From Undibacterium sp. (GTDB lineage: Bacteria > Pseudomonadota > Gammaproteobacteria > Burkholderiales > Burkholderiaceae_D): DNA of 63,132 nucleotides. The notes below the pieces were generated by a model. The model worked only from the letters and a program-made list of their open reading frames with translations. It made no database searches and had not been told where the DNA came from. The translations under genes and the position numbers were made by a program. Location: contig JANXTO010000101.1 of NCBI GenBank assembly GCA_025352365.1, forward strand, positions 1-63,132, in the 5' to 3' direction. Position 1 is the first letter of the stretch. Each line of letters opens with the position of its first letter. This document shows, in pieces, positions 1 to 9,559 of this stretch.

Positions 1-142
1 ATTTTCCTGACGCATAATGTATTTTTGAAATTAGTCTTGGCAGTAATCAGTAGCACTGATTGCTTTCAAAATTTTGATCGATTTAATTTATTGCCAATGC
101 CCTAAAGCATTAGCAAGTAGAAATGAGTTATTTTTATCTAAT

Positions 143-622
143 ATGAGCTATTCATCTTCGTCCCAACAAGTTCAAATTCGTCAAACTAGTCAAGTTCGTA
201 AAGTCATTGTGCGAGGCTTTACCTTGATTGAAATCATGGTTGTTGTCGTTATCATGGGGATTTTGGCAGCCTTAGTCGTGCCTAAATTAATGGGGCGCAC
301 AGACGATGCTCGTATTGCAGCTGCCAAGCAAGATATTTCAACCTTGATGCAAGCGCTCAAGTTATATCGCCTTGACAATCAACGTTACCCAACCACTGAG
401 CAGGGCTTGCAGGCCTTAATCGTAAAACCAACTTCAGGCCCTGCTGCAAATGGTTGGAAAACTGGTGGCTACATCGATAAACTCCCGAAAGACCCTTGGG
501 GTAATCCTTATCAATATTTATCTCCTGGAATTAAAGGGGAGGTTGATATTTTTTCCTTGGGCGCAGATGGTCAGCCTAACGGTACTGGCAACGATGCAGA
601 TATCGGTTCGTGGGATCTGTAA
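143..622 (+). CDS. gspG: Type II secretion major pseudopilin GspG
   Basis: Major pseudopilin of the type II secretion system; it polymerises into the periplasmic pseudopilus that pushes folded substrates through the secretin. The 159-residue product has a 25-residue basic leader ending in G, followed by the prepilin peptidase motif FTLIE (Glu at mature +5), a hydrophobic helix, and the GspG C-terminal pattern DPWGNPYQY and SLGADGQ expected for its calcium-binding loop. An in-frame start exists at 74, but ATG 143 gives a leader closer to family length. It is the first gene of the gsp operon and overlaps gspH by 13 bp. The 140 bp upstream hold only a short AATCAGT/ACTGATT inverted repeat (45-61). 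Confidence 0.95.
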   Translation: MSYSSSSQQVQIRQTSQVRKVIVRGFTLIEIMVVVVIMGILAALVVPKLMGRTDDARIAAAKQDISTLMQALKLYRLDNQRYPTTEQGLQALIVKPTSGPAANGWKTGGYIDKLPKDPWGNPYQYLSPGIKGEVDIFSLGADGQPNGTGNDADIGSWDL

Positions 623-1104
623 GTTTCTTCGTGTCGCGCTCTTCTCGCTATAACTCAGGTTTTAGTTTGCTGGAGTTGCTGGTGGTTCTGGTAATCGCCG
701 GCATTATGCTGGGTGCCGTGTCATTCAATGCGATGCAAAGTAGCCGTCAGCGTTTGCAAACAGATGCGCAACGTATTGCTTTGCTGTTGCAATTAGCCCG
801 GGAAGAAGCAATTGTCCGAAACCATCCTATTGCATTCGAGGCAGATCAAAATCGTTACCATTTTTTAGTACGTAACGATCTGACATGGGAGCCAATCCTT
901 GATGTTGATATGTTGCGCCAACGCGAGTTCTCTATGAGCCCAGTTCAACTGGCTATTGATCCAGTATCACTGGCCAACACCACTGACCTGCGGATTGTAT
1001 TTGGTCGTGAACCAGTCGATAGGCCATTTGTCCTGAGCATGATTGTCGGGGAAGACAAGATAGTCATACGTGCAGATGGCATTGGCCATTTTGTGGTGGA
1101 GTAG
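610..1104 (+). CDS. gspH: Type II secretion minor pseudopilin GspH
   Basis: Minor pseudopilin, thought to join the tip complex to the GspG filament. About 164 residues with leader ending in G17 and then FSLLE, the prepilin peptidase site, and a hydrophobic helix. The start is GTG 610, inside the end of gspG; GTG 631 is an alternative that leaves only a 10-residue leader. The overlap implies translational coupling. Sequence after the helix is poorly conserved, as is usual for GspH, so the name rests on the N-terminal motif plus position between G and I. Confidence 0.88.
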   Translation: MGSVSFFVSRSSRYNSGFSLLELLVVLVIAGIMLGAVSFNAMQSSRQRLQTDAQRIALLLQLAREEAIVRNHPIAFEADQNRYHFLVRNDLTWEPILDVDMLRQREFSMSPVQLAIDPVSLANTTDLRIVFGREPVDRPFVLSMIVGEDKIVIRADGIGHFVVE

Positions 1105-1106
1105 GT

Positions 1107-1511
1107 ATGAAGTTGAATACATATTGCGCGACACTATATCAATTGAAAAAAACTTCAGGCTTTACTTTGCTTGAGGTTCTGGTTGCGCTAGTGATTGTCG
1201 GGACTGCATTAGGGGCGAGCTTGCGTGCGATAGGAAGCCTGACTCAAAATAGTAATGATTTACGGGCTGCAATGATGGCTAGTTGGTCAGCAGAAAACCG
1301 ATTGGCGCAAATCCGGCTTGGTTCCGAATGGCCGGCAGTTGGAGAGCGTTCTTTTCCTTGTCCTCAGGGTGAATTGAATCTGGTTTGTGAGGAGCATGTA
1401 TTGGCAACGCCAAATCCTTTGTTTAGACGAGTGGAAGTTTATGTATTTGATGCCAATCATCCAGAACGAAGGATTGTTAAATTAACGCAGGTGGTGCCCA
1501 ATGCCATCTAG
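1107..1511 (+). CDS. gspI: Type II secretion minor pseudopilin GspI
   Basis: Minor pseudopilin; in known systems GspI, J and K form a tip complex that starts pseudopilus assembly. The 134-residue protein has an 18-residue leader ending KTSG, then FTLLEVLVAL, the cleavage and methylation motif, and the short GspI body. Starts 2 bp after gspH and overlaps gspJ by 11 bp, so it is certainly co-transcribed. Confidence 0.92.
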   Translation: MKLNTYCATLYQLKKTSGFTLLEVLVALVIVGTALGASLRAIGSLTQNSNDLRAAMMASWSAENRLAQIRLGSEWPAVGERSFPCPQGELNLVCEEHVLATPNPLFRRVEVYVFDANHPERRIVKLTQVVPNAI

Positions 1512-2217
1512 TAAAAAACGCTTCAAAATTTCGACTGATCTTTCAACGGATTTCTCAACTAATAACAGAATAAAACAAGTAAAAAAAATAGTTGGTTTTA
1601 CTTTAGTTGAGCTGCTTGTGGCGATTACTATTTTGGCGATTGTCGCCGTTCTCGGCTGGCGTGGTCTAGATAGTATTGTCAGGGCGCGTATCACTTTGAC
1701 CAATGAACTTGAGCAGTCTCGTGGTACGCAGATTAGTTTTGCTCAGCTAGAAAACGACAGCGCGCATCTTGCAGGAACAGATTTGCTTGCGACTCGTGAG
1801 AGTCTTCGAGCATCACCGCAAGGCTTGTACATGATACGTACAGTGTTTGATGATAACCAACCGTTGCGCTTGCAAATCGTCGCGTATCGACTGAAAGATG
1901 GTATTTTGAGTCGTCGAGAGTCTGTCGCTACCCGTGACTTAAAAATGCTGGATGCCGATTGGCAAAATGCCCTTAACGAGACGGACAATATGCCTATCGT
2001 TGTATTGCAAACAGATGTCGCATCCATTTCTATGCGTACCTGGAATAAGGATGAGACTACTTGGAGGGTAGCAGGCACTGATATTGATACATCACAAAAT
2101 GCCACAACAGGTTCTGCAAGTAAGCCTATCCCTCTGAAAAGTGGGCTTGAGGTATCGCTCCAGCTATTGGGGCGCGAGAATGTCATCTTAAAAGTATTCT
2201 TGCTGGGGGCGGCGTGA
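1501..2217 (+). CDS. gspJ: Type II secretion minor pseudopilin GspJ
   Basis: Minor pseudopilin of the tip complex. 238 residues; an unusually long basic leader of 32 residues precedes FTLVELLVAI, then the GspJ-typical WRGLDSI stretch about 25 residues later. Overlaps gspI upstream and gspK downstream by 4 bp. The leader is longer than the 6-15 residues I expect for this family; no Met lies nearer the cleavage site, so the long form seems real. Confidence 0.92.
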   Translation: MPSSKKRFKISTDLSTDFSTNNRIKQVKKIVGFTLVELLVAITILAIVAVLGWRGLDSIVRARITLTNELEQSRGTQISFAQLENDSAHLAGTDLLATRESLRASPQGLYMIRTVFDDNQPLRLQIVAYRLKDGILSRRESVATRDLKMLDADWQNALNETDNMPIVVLQTDVASISMRTWNKDETTWRVAGTDIDTSQNATTGSASKPIPLKSGLEVSLQLLGRENVILKVFLLGAA

Positions 2218-3272
2218 AAAAGCTGCCACATTACCAAGCGGGTGTCGCCGTTGTGACGGCGCTATTGCTGACAACGCTAGCCATCACCATTGTTGCTAGT
2301 TTATTTTGGCAGCAGCAAGTTCAGGTTCGCTCCATTGAAAATCAACGACTGCAACTGCAAAAAAAATGGGTCTTGCGTGGTGCTTTAGATTGGGCTCGTC
2401 TGATTTTGCGTGAGGACGGTCGTGGACGTAAAGTTGATCATCTGAAAGAGGCTTGGGCGACGCCTTTGGCAGAAACTCGTCTTGATGAATATGTTGAAAA
2501 TGGTCGTGCGGATACTGAGGCTTCTGATGCTACTTTATCCGGTCAAATTACGGATGCTCAGTCTCGTTTTAATATAAATAATCTCTCTACGGATGGGGTC
2601 ATTAACCCTAAAGAGGTACTTGCATTTGAGCGTTTACTTACCAATGTCAAGTTAGACCCCTCTCTGGCCGCTGCTACAGCTACTGCTGTAGCTAATTCCC
2701 AAACAAAAAAAACAACTGCTGCTAGTGATCCTCCAATAGTAACCGGCGCTGCTAGCGCATCTAACGTTGCTGATACTTCAACGGCTACTGTAACGAATAC
2801 AACAGATGCATCAAAAAGTGCGAGCAATGCTGGACAAGCGTCAACTGACGCAATTCCTGAAGTACAATTCTTGCGCTTTACTCAGATCGACGATGTGCTG
2901 TCGGTCCCAGGATTTACTTCAGATATGTTGTTAAAGCTGAGGGACTTTGTGACGGTGCTGCCGCATGCCACGCCCATCAATGTAAATACAGCGTCGGCAG
3001 AAGTACTCTCGGCTAGAATTACTGCGCTCTCTTTGTCAGATGCAGCCGCAATTATTGCCAGTCGTGACCGGGCAGAGTTTTTGGATATAGCGGATTTTAA
3101 GCAGCGCTTCCCTGATAAATTAACAGATGTCTCCGCTAACGATGTATCGGTTGCAACTGACTACTTTATTGCGGCAGGTAAAATAAAATTAGGAAGATCA
3201 ACGCTGAATTTTAGTGCTTTGATCGAGCGCATCGATATAGTGACAAAAATTATCTGGACAAGAGAGCTTTGA
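2214..3272 (+). CDS. gspK: Type II secretion minor pseudopilin GspK
   Basis: Largest minor pseudopilin, which caps the pseudopilus tip. 352 residues with GTG start overlapping the gspJ stop. Leader ends at G10, followed by a hydrophobic helix (VAVVTALLL) without Glu at +5, which is normal for GspK. The body carries the SRFNINNL motif and the helix-hairpin-helix-like TPINVNTASAEVL segment typical of the family. Residues about 145-215 are an Ala/Thr/Ser-rich low-complexity insert that looks like a flexible loop. Confidence 0.92.
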   Translation: MKKLPHYQAGVAVVTALLLTTLAITIVASLFWQQQVQVRSIENQRLQLQKKWVLRGALDWARLILREDGRGRKVDHLKEAWATPLAETRLDEYVENGRADTEASDATLSGQITDAQSRFNINNLSTDGVINPKEVLAFERLLTNVKLDPSLAAATATAVANSQTKKTTAASDPPIVTGAASASNVADTSTATVTNTTDASKSASNAGQASTDAIPEVQFLRFTQIDDVLSVPGFTSDMLLKLRDFVTVLPHATPINVNTASAEVLSARITALSLSDAAAIIASRDRAEFLDIADFKQRFPDKLTDVSANDVSVATDYFIAAGKIKLGRSTLNFSALIERIDIVTKIIWTREL

Positions 3273-3322
3273 TAGTCGTGATATAGATAAATTTTGTATC
3301 ACACTAAAATAGAAAATTGAAT

Positions 3323-4654
3323 ATGGCAAGTACACTGTACATACTATCACCGTCAAAAGTCACTGCCCAAAATGGTAACGATTGGACGACTCAAGCTCGT
3401 CCATTTGCATTGGTTTCTAATAACGGCACAATAGAGCAACAAGGCCAACAAACGCTAGCTCAATTAAAAACTATGATTAGCATGGCGCGCCAAGTCATAT
3501 TGTTGTTGGCCGCTAGCGACGTCAGTGTGTTGCAAGCTAAAGTGCCACCGATGTCAGCTGCAAAACTGCGCCAGTCTTTACCAAATTTATTAGAAGACCA
3601 ACTGGCAACCGATGCTGCAGATGTAATTCTTCAATCGACGATGGTCGTTAACGGCATGTGCTCAGTTGCCGTGGTTGATAAAAACTGGATGGAGTCGCTT
3701 GCAAAAAGTATGCTGTCATTTGGAGCAAAAAAAATCTCTGCATACCCTGTGCAAATGGCGATGGAGCACAACAACGATAGTGCCACCGTCATGTACGAAC
3801 AAGATGGCAATATGCTGGAGTTTGCTGCTTGCTGCCTTGACGGTAATTTTTTGGGTTTAGGTTTGAGTGTTGACGAGATAGCTCAGCGCTCTGATGTGAA
3901 TGAGAAATTGGACGTTGAGCTAAACACGGTTTTACAGACTTTGAAGTTGTTTCTGTCAAAAGATAGTGTTGTTGTCTACCTTGAACCTAAAAAAATAGAG
4001 GCTTATCAACAAGCTATACAAAAAGATATAGAGCTTGCCCAGAGAATTACCTTGCAGCCAACTCAATGGAAAAACCGGATTGCTGGTCTGACTCCGGTCA
4101 GCCCAGATCTGATGGACGGCGTAGCTTTGGCAAATCCGTCGGCGATTGATTTGTTTGCATGGCGTTGGCCAATAGGTTTAGCTGCTGCGGTTCTAATCAT
4201 CAATTTGATTGGCATAAATTTTGAGTGGTTTTCGCTCAAGCGCGAGGCTCAGCAACTGAGTTCGTCACTAGTGCAATCTTATCGTGCCGCTTATCCTAAA
4301 GAAACCGTCATCATTGATCCGCTAGCGCAAATGCAGCAAAAAATCAGTTTATCTAAAAAACTAGCTGGACAATCGGTGCCAGACGATTTTGTTGTTCTCG
4401 CTGCCCAGTTCTCTCAAATATGGGACAGAATCAGTGGCGCTTCCCCAGGAGCTAGCGTGCTCAGTATGGAATACCGCGAACATAGTTTGTTTATAAAAAC
4501 ACGTTCGTTTAATCAGCAGGATCAGCTTAAAGCTGCGTTACAAGATCAATCTTTGACTTTAGTATCTTCTAAAGATGGTTTGTTACAGGTCAAGACTGGT
4601 CTTAGTCTTGATGCTAAAAACAATACTGCCGCAAGCTCAGGGGGCTTGAAATGA
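3323..4654 (+). CDS. gspL: Type II secretion inner-membrane platform protein GspL
   Basis: Bitopic inner-membrane protein that recruits the ATPase GspE to the platform through its actin-like cytoplasmic domain. About 443 residues: an N-terminal cytoplasmic domain (to about 275), one transmembrane segment (WPIGLAAAVLIINLIG) and a C-terminal periplasmic ferredoxin-like domain. ATG 3323 is preferred over TTG 3317 two codons upstream. Overlaps gspM by 4 bp. Divergence is high in this family, so the call uses architecture plus operon position. Confidence 0.9.
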   Translation: MASTLYILSPSKVTAQNGNDWTTQARPFALVSNNGTIEQQGQQTLAQLKTMISMARQVILLLAASDVSVLQAKVPPMSAAKLRQSLPNLLEDQLATDAADVILQSTMVVNGMCSVAVVDKNWMESLAKSMLSFGAKKISAYPVQMAMEHNNDSATVMYEQDGNMLEFAACCLDGNFLGLGLSVDEIAQRSDVNEKLDVELNTVLQTLKLFLSKDSVVVYLEPKKIEAYQQAIQKDIELAQRITLQPTQWKNRIAGLTPVSPDLMDGVALANPSAIDLFAWRWPIGLAAAVLIINLIGINFEWFSLKREAQQLSSSLVQSYRAAYPKETVIIDPLAQMQQKISLSKKLAGQSVPDDFVVLAAQFSQIWDRISGASPGASVLSMEYREHSLFIKTRSFNQQDQLKAALQDQSLTLVSSKDGLLQVKTGLSLDAKNNTAASSGGLK

Positions 4655-5154
4655 AAAACTCGATGCTGGTAGAAAGTTTATCTTTGTTTTGGCAGCAGCG
4701 TGTGCCGCGGGAGCGCTGGATGTTGTCGTTAGCTTTGCTTGCGATAGTTTGTGCTTTAATTTATGTGATTGGCATTAATCCCGCTTTATCAGGTAAGCAG
4801 AGTTTACAAAAAGCCATACCGCAATTAAGACAGCAAGTCGCAGAAATGGATTTAATGAGTAAGCAAAGCGTACAACTCGGCAACGCTATGTCTGAAAATA
4901 TAGATACTGTGTCGCGTGAATCGATTGAGACATCTTTGGCTCGCCGTAGCATTAAAGCGCAAAATTTATCTGTGAATGACGATGTTGTCAGATTTCAGAT
5001 TTCTACCGTTACCTATACCAATTTGATGGAATGGTTACTCGAAGCGCAAAAATCAACGAGATTAACCGTCGAAGAAGCGAAGCTAGCAGCGTTGCCAGAG
5101 AGTGGTCAGGTCAGTGTAACGATCACCTTAAAGCAGCAAAAGAATAATCTCTGA
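4651..5154 (+). CDS. gspM: Type II secretion platform protein GspM
   Basis: Partner of GspL in the inner-membrane platform. 167 residues: short cytoplasmic N-terminus containing RVPRERWML, which matches the usual R-E-R/Q-x-L start of GspM, one transmembrane segment around residues 24-42, then a periplasmic coiled coil and ferredoxin-like fold. Coupled to gspL by a 4 bp overlap and followed after one base by gspN. Confidence 0.92.
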   Translation: MKNSMLVESLSLFWQQRVPRERWMLSLALLAIVCALIYVIGINPALSGKQSLQKAIPQLRQQVAEMDLMSKQSVQLGNAMSENIDTVSRESIETSLARRSIKAQNLSVNDDVVRFQISTVTYTNLMEWLLEAQKSTRLTVEEAKLAALPESGQVSVTITLKQQKNNL

Positions 5155-5155
5155 C

Positions 5156-5935
5156 ATGTTTAAGATTAGTCGATTGCTTTGGGTTTTTGCAGCTATTCTC
5201 AGTATGGTATTGACGGTGTTGATTTTTTTGCCGGCAAGTTGGCTAGCGCTGTTGGTTGAGAAGCAGACGATGGGACGTATTAGTTTAGGGGATGCCCAAG
5301 GTAGTTTTTGGCGCGGCTCTGCATTTATTGGAGGAGCTCCAAATGGGAACGCTCCGCTAACTCCCTTGCTGCCAGGGCGTTTTACATGGCGCATTTCACC
5401 CACAATATTATTGGGACAGCTTGATATAAATTTGGATAATCCGACATCTTTATCTCAAGCTATAAAATTAGAAGGTAATCTGGATCAATGGAGCGTTAGT
5501 GGCTCAAGTTTGATTGTGCCGCCGGAGCGGTTGGAGGGGCTGGGAGCTCCGTTAAATACGATAGGCCCCTCTGGTCAATTGCGTTTGTCTTGGAATAGTT
5601 TGCAGTTCATAAGGCAGGGCGTGAAATTGGATATTATTGGTGCCATGCGTTTAGAAATGAATGAAATGGCATCGCGTTTATCGCCCATAAAACCATTAGG
5701 TAGTTATTTGCTGACGATGGATTGGAAAGGCTCTACAGCGAACATTACATTGACCAGTATCAAGGGGCCAATGTTGCTAAGTGGGGCGGGGAATTTGCAT
5801 GATGGACATATGCAATTTTCTGGGCGGGCAATGGCAGAGGCAGGGCAAGAAGACAGGTTGGCAAATTTATTGAATTTGCTTGGACAGCGCCGTAGGGACG
5901 GCAATAAAGATGTGATAGCGTTAGAGTTCAAATGA
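5156..5935 (+). CDS. gspN: Type II secretion protein GspN
   Basis: Accessory type II secretion protein present in only some species, of unknown exact role. 259 residues with an N-terminal membrane anchor (residues 7-30) followed by a periplasmic domain with the characteristic GSFWRG motif near residue 50. The stop overlaps the gspD start (ATGA). Its presence directly before gspD is part of the unusual gene order in this operon. Confidence 0.9.
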   Translation: MFKISRLLWVFAAILSMVLTVLIFLPASWLALLVEKQTMGRISLGDAQGSFWRGSAFIGGAPNGNAPLTPLLPGRFTWRISPTILLGQLDINLDNPTSLSQAIKLEGNLDQWSVSGSSLIVPPERLEGLGAPLNTIGPSGQLRLSWNSLQFIRQGVKLDIIGAMRLEMNEMASRLSPIKPLGSYLLTMDWKGSTANITLTSIKGPMLLSGAGNLHDGHMQFSGRAMAEAGQEDRLANLLNLLGQRRRDGNKDVIALEFK

Positions 5936-8118
5936 GAAAAAATCTATTGAAAGTAAGATCTGCCATGAGCGTATCAGTACAGAATGTGTTGCATCCCCAA
6001 CAGAGTCGGCAAACTAATTTGAAGCGATTGCCGATAGCCGCATTCATAACGGCCGCCTGTTTTACGCTAAGTTTGTGTCCCGCGTATGCGCAAGATCCAT
6101 CGCAAAATACTGCGGCGCTTAATTTTGTCGGCGCAGATATTGAATCTGTGATCAAGGCAATTGGTCATTATACTGGCGTTACATTTATTATCGATCCACG
6201 AGTAAAGGGACAAATTAACTTAGTCTCCGAAAAGCCTTTAAGTAAGGATCAGGCGTTCAAACTCTTGACTTCTAGTTTGCGCTTGCAGGGATATTCGGTA
6301 GTCACAGGGGACGGTTATACAAAAGTGGTTCCTGAGTCAGATGCCAAGTTGCAAGCGGGACCAATACAAGCTGAGTCGCTAAAAGGTGATCAGATTGCTA
6401 CTCAGATTTACCGCTTAAACTATGAGTCGGCAAATAATATCGTTACTGTTCTGCGTCCATTGATTTCGCCCAATAACACGATCAATGCCAATCCCGGTAA
6501 CAATTCTGTCGTTATTACAGATTACGCTGATAATTTAAAGCGTCTTACAAAAATAATTGGGGCGTTAGATGTGCCGGCATCAAATGATGTCGACGTCATT
6601 CCAGTTAAAAATGCAATTGCTAGTGATATCGCAACGATGGTCACTCGTTTAACTGAAAGTGGTGGCGCATCTGCTGAAGGTGGAAAAGCTGTTCTGTTGG
6701 CAGATTCGCGTACTAACTCCATTATGATTAAAGCGCCTTCAGCAGCGCGAGCTAATTTAATCAAATCCTTAATCGCTAAATTGGATCAGCCGACTACTTT
6801 GCCAGGTAACGTGCATGTGGTTTATCTGAAGAATGCAGAGGCAGTGAAGTTAGCTCAAACCTTGCGTTCGATTATTACTCAAGACAGCTCATTGCCGTCC
6901 AGCGGAAATTCTTCTGTATCTTCAAGTAGTAACGGCGCGAGTTCTTTAGGTAGCAGCACTAACTCTAATGCTAGCCTTGGCGGGTCATCGACGAGTGGCT
7001 TATCCTCTGGATCGTCCAGTACTAGTTCTTCTCAAAGTAGCTTGTCGAGTGGTGGTGCAGGTGGTTTTATTCAGGCAGATGCAGCAACTAATACTTTGAT
7101 TATTACTGCAAGTGAGACCGTTTATCGAAATTTGAGAACGATTATTGACCAGTTAGATGCACGCCGTGCCCAAGTATATGTTGAGGCTTTAATCGTTGAA
7201 ATTAAAGCGAGTAAAGAAAACGATTTTGGTATTCAATGGTTAGGATTATCTGGTAATAGCAATAGCGATTATCGCGTTGGCGGCGGTACGTCGTTTCAAA
7301 CCACTACTAGCAATAACATTGGTGCGCTGATCGCAGGCAATGGATCGGCACTGCCTGGTGCTGGTTTGACCTTGGGACTGTTTAAACAGGTAAATGGTCA
7401 GCTTGGATTAGGTGCGCTGGCGCATGCGCTTGAATCCAATGGCAATGGGAACGTCCTCTCAATTCCAACTTTGATCACTCTTGATAATGAAGAAGCGAAA
7501 ATTATCGTTGGTCAAAACGTTCCCTTCATTACTGGACAATATGCGACATCTGCTTCTGCTGGCGGTAGCGCCGGTGTAAATCCGTTCACTACGGTGGAGC
7601 GTAAAGATGTGGGTTTGTCTTTAAAAGTCAAACCACAAATATCTGATGGTGGCTCAATTAGAATGTCGATTTATCAGGAAGTATCAAGCGTAGACAACAC
7701 GACGACGAATAGCGCAGGTTTAATCACAAACAAGAGCGTGATCGAATCTAATGTGTTGGTTGATGACGGACAAATTATCGCACTTGGTGGTTTGATGAAA
7801 GACTCGATCGAAGATTCTAGCGAGGGCGTACCTCTGCTAAGTAATATTCCTGTACTAGGTAATTTATTCAAATACCAAACTAAGACCCGCGGTAAAACAA
7901 GTCTGATGATTTTTATACGGCCAGTCGTGATTCGTAATGCAGAACAAAGCGGCAATGTGTCCCTAGATCGCTACGACTATATGCGTACTCAGATTGCCCC
8001 GGTAAAAGGAACTGATATGAATAGCCTGTTGCCGGAAATTGAAAAAGGTAAGTTATTTAAAACACCTGTGGTAAATCCGGGTGATAAATCTGCGACGGAA
8101 AGCAAAGAGAGTAAATAA
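5932..8118 (+). CDS. gspD: Type II secretion outer-membrane secretin GspD
   Basis: Secretin that forms the outer-membrane gate. 728 residues: N-terminal extension, signal peptide with hydrophobic core about residues 33-50 and likely cleavage after AYA (53), N0 domain from FVGADIESVIKAI, N1-N3 domains, then the secretin domain with EALIVEI (about 418-424), VGQNVPF and the C-terminal gate region around VPLLSNIPVLGNLF. A serine/glycine-rich loop of about 60 residues (319-377) interrupts N3. ATG 5932 overlaps gspN; Met12 (5965) is an alternative giving a more ordinary signal peptide. No pilotin gene is visible nearby. Confidence 0.96.
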   Translation: MRKNLLKVRSAMSVSVQNVLHPQQSRQTNLKRLPIAAFITAACFTLSLCPAYAQDPSQNTAALNFVGADIESVIKAIGHYTGVTFIIDPRVKGQINLVSEKPLSKDQAFKLLTSSLRLQGYSVVTGDGYTKVVPESDAKLQAGPIQAESLKGDQIATQIYRLNYESANNIVTVLRPLISPNNTINANPGNNSVVITDYADNLKRLTKIIGALDVPASNDVDVIPVKNAIASDIATMVTRLTESGGASAEGGKAVLLADSRTNSIMIKAPSAARANLIKSLIAKLDQPTTLPGNVHVVYLKNAEAVKLAQTLRSIITQDSSLPSSGNSSVSSSSNGASSLGSSTNSNASLGGSSTSGLSSGSSSTSSSQSSLSSGGAGGFIQADAATNTLIITASETVYRNLRTIIDQLDARRAQVYVEALIVEIKASKENDFGIQWLGLSGNSNSDYRVGGGTSFQTTTSNNIGALIAGNGSALPGAGLTLGLFKQVNGQLGLGALAHALESNGNGNVLSIPTLITLDNEEAKIIVGQNVPFITGQYATSASAGGSAGVNPFTTVERKDVGLSLKVKPQISDGGSIRMSIYQEVSSVDNTTTNSAGLITNKSVIESNVLVDDGQIIALGGLMKDSIEDSSEGVPLLSNIPVLGNLFKYQTKTRGKTSLMIFIRPVVIRNAEQSGNVSLDRYDYMRTQIAPVKGTDMNSLLPEIEKGKLFKTPVVNPGDKSATESKESK

Positions 8119-8122
8119 CAGC

Positions 8123-9553
8123 ATGCTAGAGAACCGATTATTGTCGTATGCGTATGCCCGTGACTTTTCAGTACTCGCTTGTCGTGATTTGAACGATTCA
8201 GCGGCATGTGTAGAATTAGCTGTATCCACCGAAACTAAACCTGCCGCTATTGCTGAGGTAGGTCGTCGTTTTGGCCGCGTTAAATTAAACGTGATGCCGC
8301 ATGCAGACTTGCTGGAAATGATCGCCAGAACCTATGCAGGATCTGGCGGTGATGCTGCTGACGTGGTTGGTGAAGTAGAGTCTGATCTGGATTTGGCGAA
8401 GCTAATGCTGGATATGCCAGCGATTGAGGATTTGCTGGAGTCTGCTGATGATGCACCAGTCATTCGAATGATTAACGCTCTGCTGACTCAAGCATTGCGG
8501 GACGGTGCATCAGATATTCATATTGAGCCGTTTGAGCAAATTTCGATAGTGCGTTTTCGTATTGATGGTTCATTGCGCGATGTAGTGCGTCCGAAAAAAG
8601 CGATTCATGCCTCATTAGTATCGCGAATTAAAATCATGGCGCAGCTAGATATTGCCGAAAAGCGATTGCCACAAGATGGACGTATTACTTTGCGTATTGG
8701 TGGCAAACCAGTCGATGTCCGCGTCTCCACCTTGCCAACAGGGCATGGCGAACGCGCAGTATTACGTCTGCTTGATAAAGAGGCCGGGCGGTTAGATCTG
8801 AGTACCTTAGGGATGAGCCCCGATGTGCTGCCTCAGTTTGATAAATTGATCGCGCAGCCACACGGTATCGTGCTGGTCACCGGGCCTACTGGCTCAGGTA
8901 AAACGACTACGCTGTATGCGGCATTGTCACGTTTAAATGCGGGTAAGACCAATATCCTGACAGTAGAAGATCCGATTGAATACGAACTTGCTGGCGTGGG
9001 ACAAACTCAGGTTAATGCGCGTATTGATATGACGTTTGCCAAGGCACTTCGCGCTATCTTGCGACAAGATCCCGACGTCATCATGATCGGCGAGATTCGC
9101 GATTTAGAGACAGCGCAAATCGCGGTGCAAGCGTCGTTGACTGGGCATTTGGTGTTAGCGACTTTGCATACGAATGACTCTGCGGCAGCAGTCACTCGCT
9201 TGCTTGATATGGGCATAGAACCGTTCTTGTTGTCATCGTCTTTACTCGGTGTTATCGCACAGCGATTAGTGCGTAAGCTCTGCACCCATTGCAAACGTTT
9301 TGATGGTCAGGACTGGCATTCAGTCGGCTGTGAGCATTGTGGTCATACCGGGTACCAAGGACGAGTAGGGGTTTATGAATTGTTGCTGACGACAGAAGAA
9401 ATTCGTTCGCAAATTCATCATCAGGCTTCCGAGGCAGAAGTCCGTGCGGTAGCGCAGCGAGATGGCATGAAAACGATGCGTGAAGATGGCGATCGTTGGT
9501 TGACGGCAGGCGTTACCACCCGGGAAGAATTATTGCGAGTAACGAAAGAGTAA
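8123..9553 (+). CDS. gspE: Type II secretion ATPase GspE
   Basis: Cytoplasmic hexameric ATPase that powers pseudopilus assembly. 476 residues: N1E-like region, N2E domain with DIHIEP and RFRIDG, Walker A GPTGSGKTTT (254-263), Asp box, Walker B VIMIGEIRD (319-327), His box TLHTND, and a zinc-binding CxxC-x12-CxxC (Cys387, 390, 403, 406). An upstream in-frame start at 8081 would overlap gspD by 38 bp; ATG 8123, 4 bp after gspD, fits the family N-terminus better. Confidence 0.96.
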   Translation: MLENRLLSYAYARDFSVLACRDLNDSAACVELAVSTETKPAAIAEVGRRFGRVKLNVMPHADLLEMIARTYAGSGGDAADVVGEVESDLDLAKLMLDMPAIEDLLESADDAPVIRMINALLTQALRDGASDIHIEPFEQISIVRFRIDGSLRDVVRPKKAIHASLVSRIKIMAQLDIAEKRLPQDGRITLRIGGKPVDVRVSTLPTGHGERAVLRLLDKEAGRLDLSTLGMSPDVLPQFDKLIAQPHGIVLVTGPTGSGKTTTLYAALSRLNAGKTNILTVEDPIEYELAGVGQTQVNARIDMTFAKALRAILRQDPDVIMIGEIRDLETAQIAVQASLTGHLVLATLHTNDSAAAVTRLLDMGIEPFLLSSSLLGVIAQRLVRKLCTHCKRFDGQDWHSVGCEHCGHTGYQGRVGVYELLLTTEEIRSQIHHQASEAEVRAVAQRDGMKTMREDGDRWLTAGVTTREELLRVTKE

Positions 9554-9559
9554 ATCATC

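Noticed and set aside
1743-2237. 164-residue minus-strand ORF
   Set aside because: Antisense to gspJ, which is a clear pseudopilin gene in an unbroken operon.
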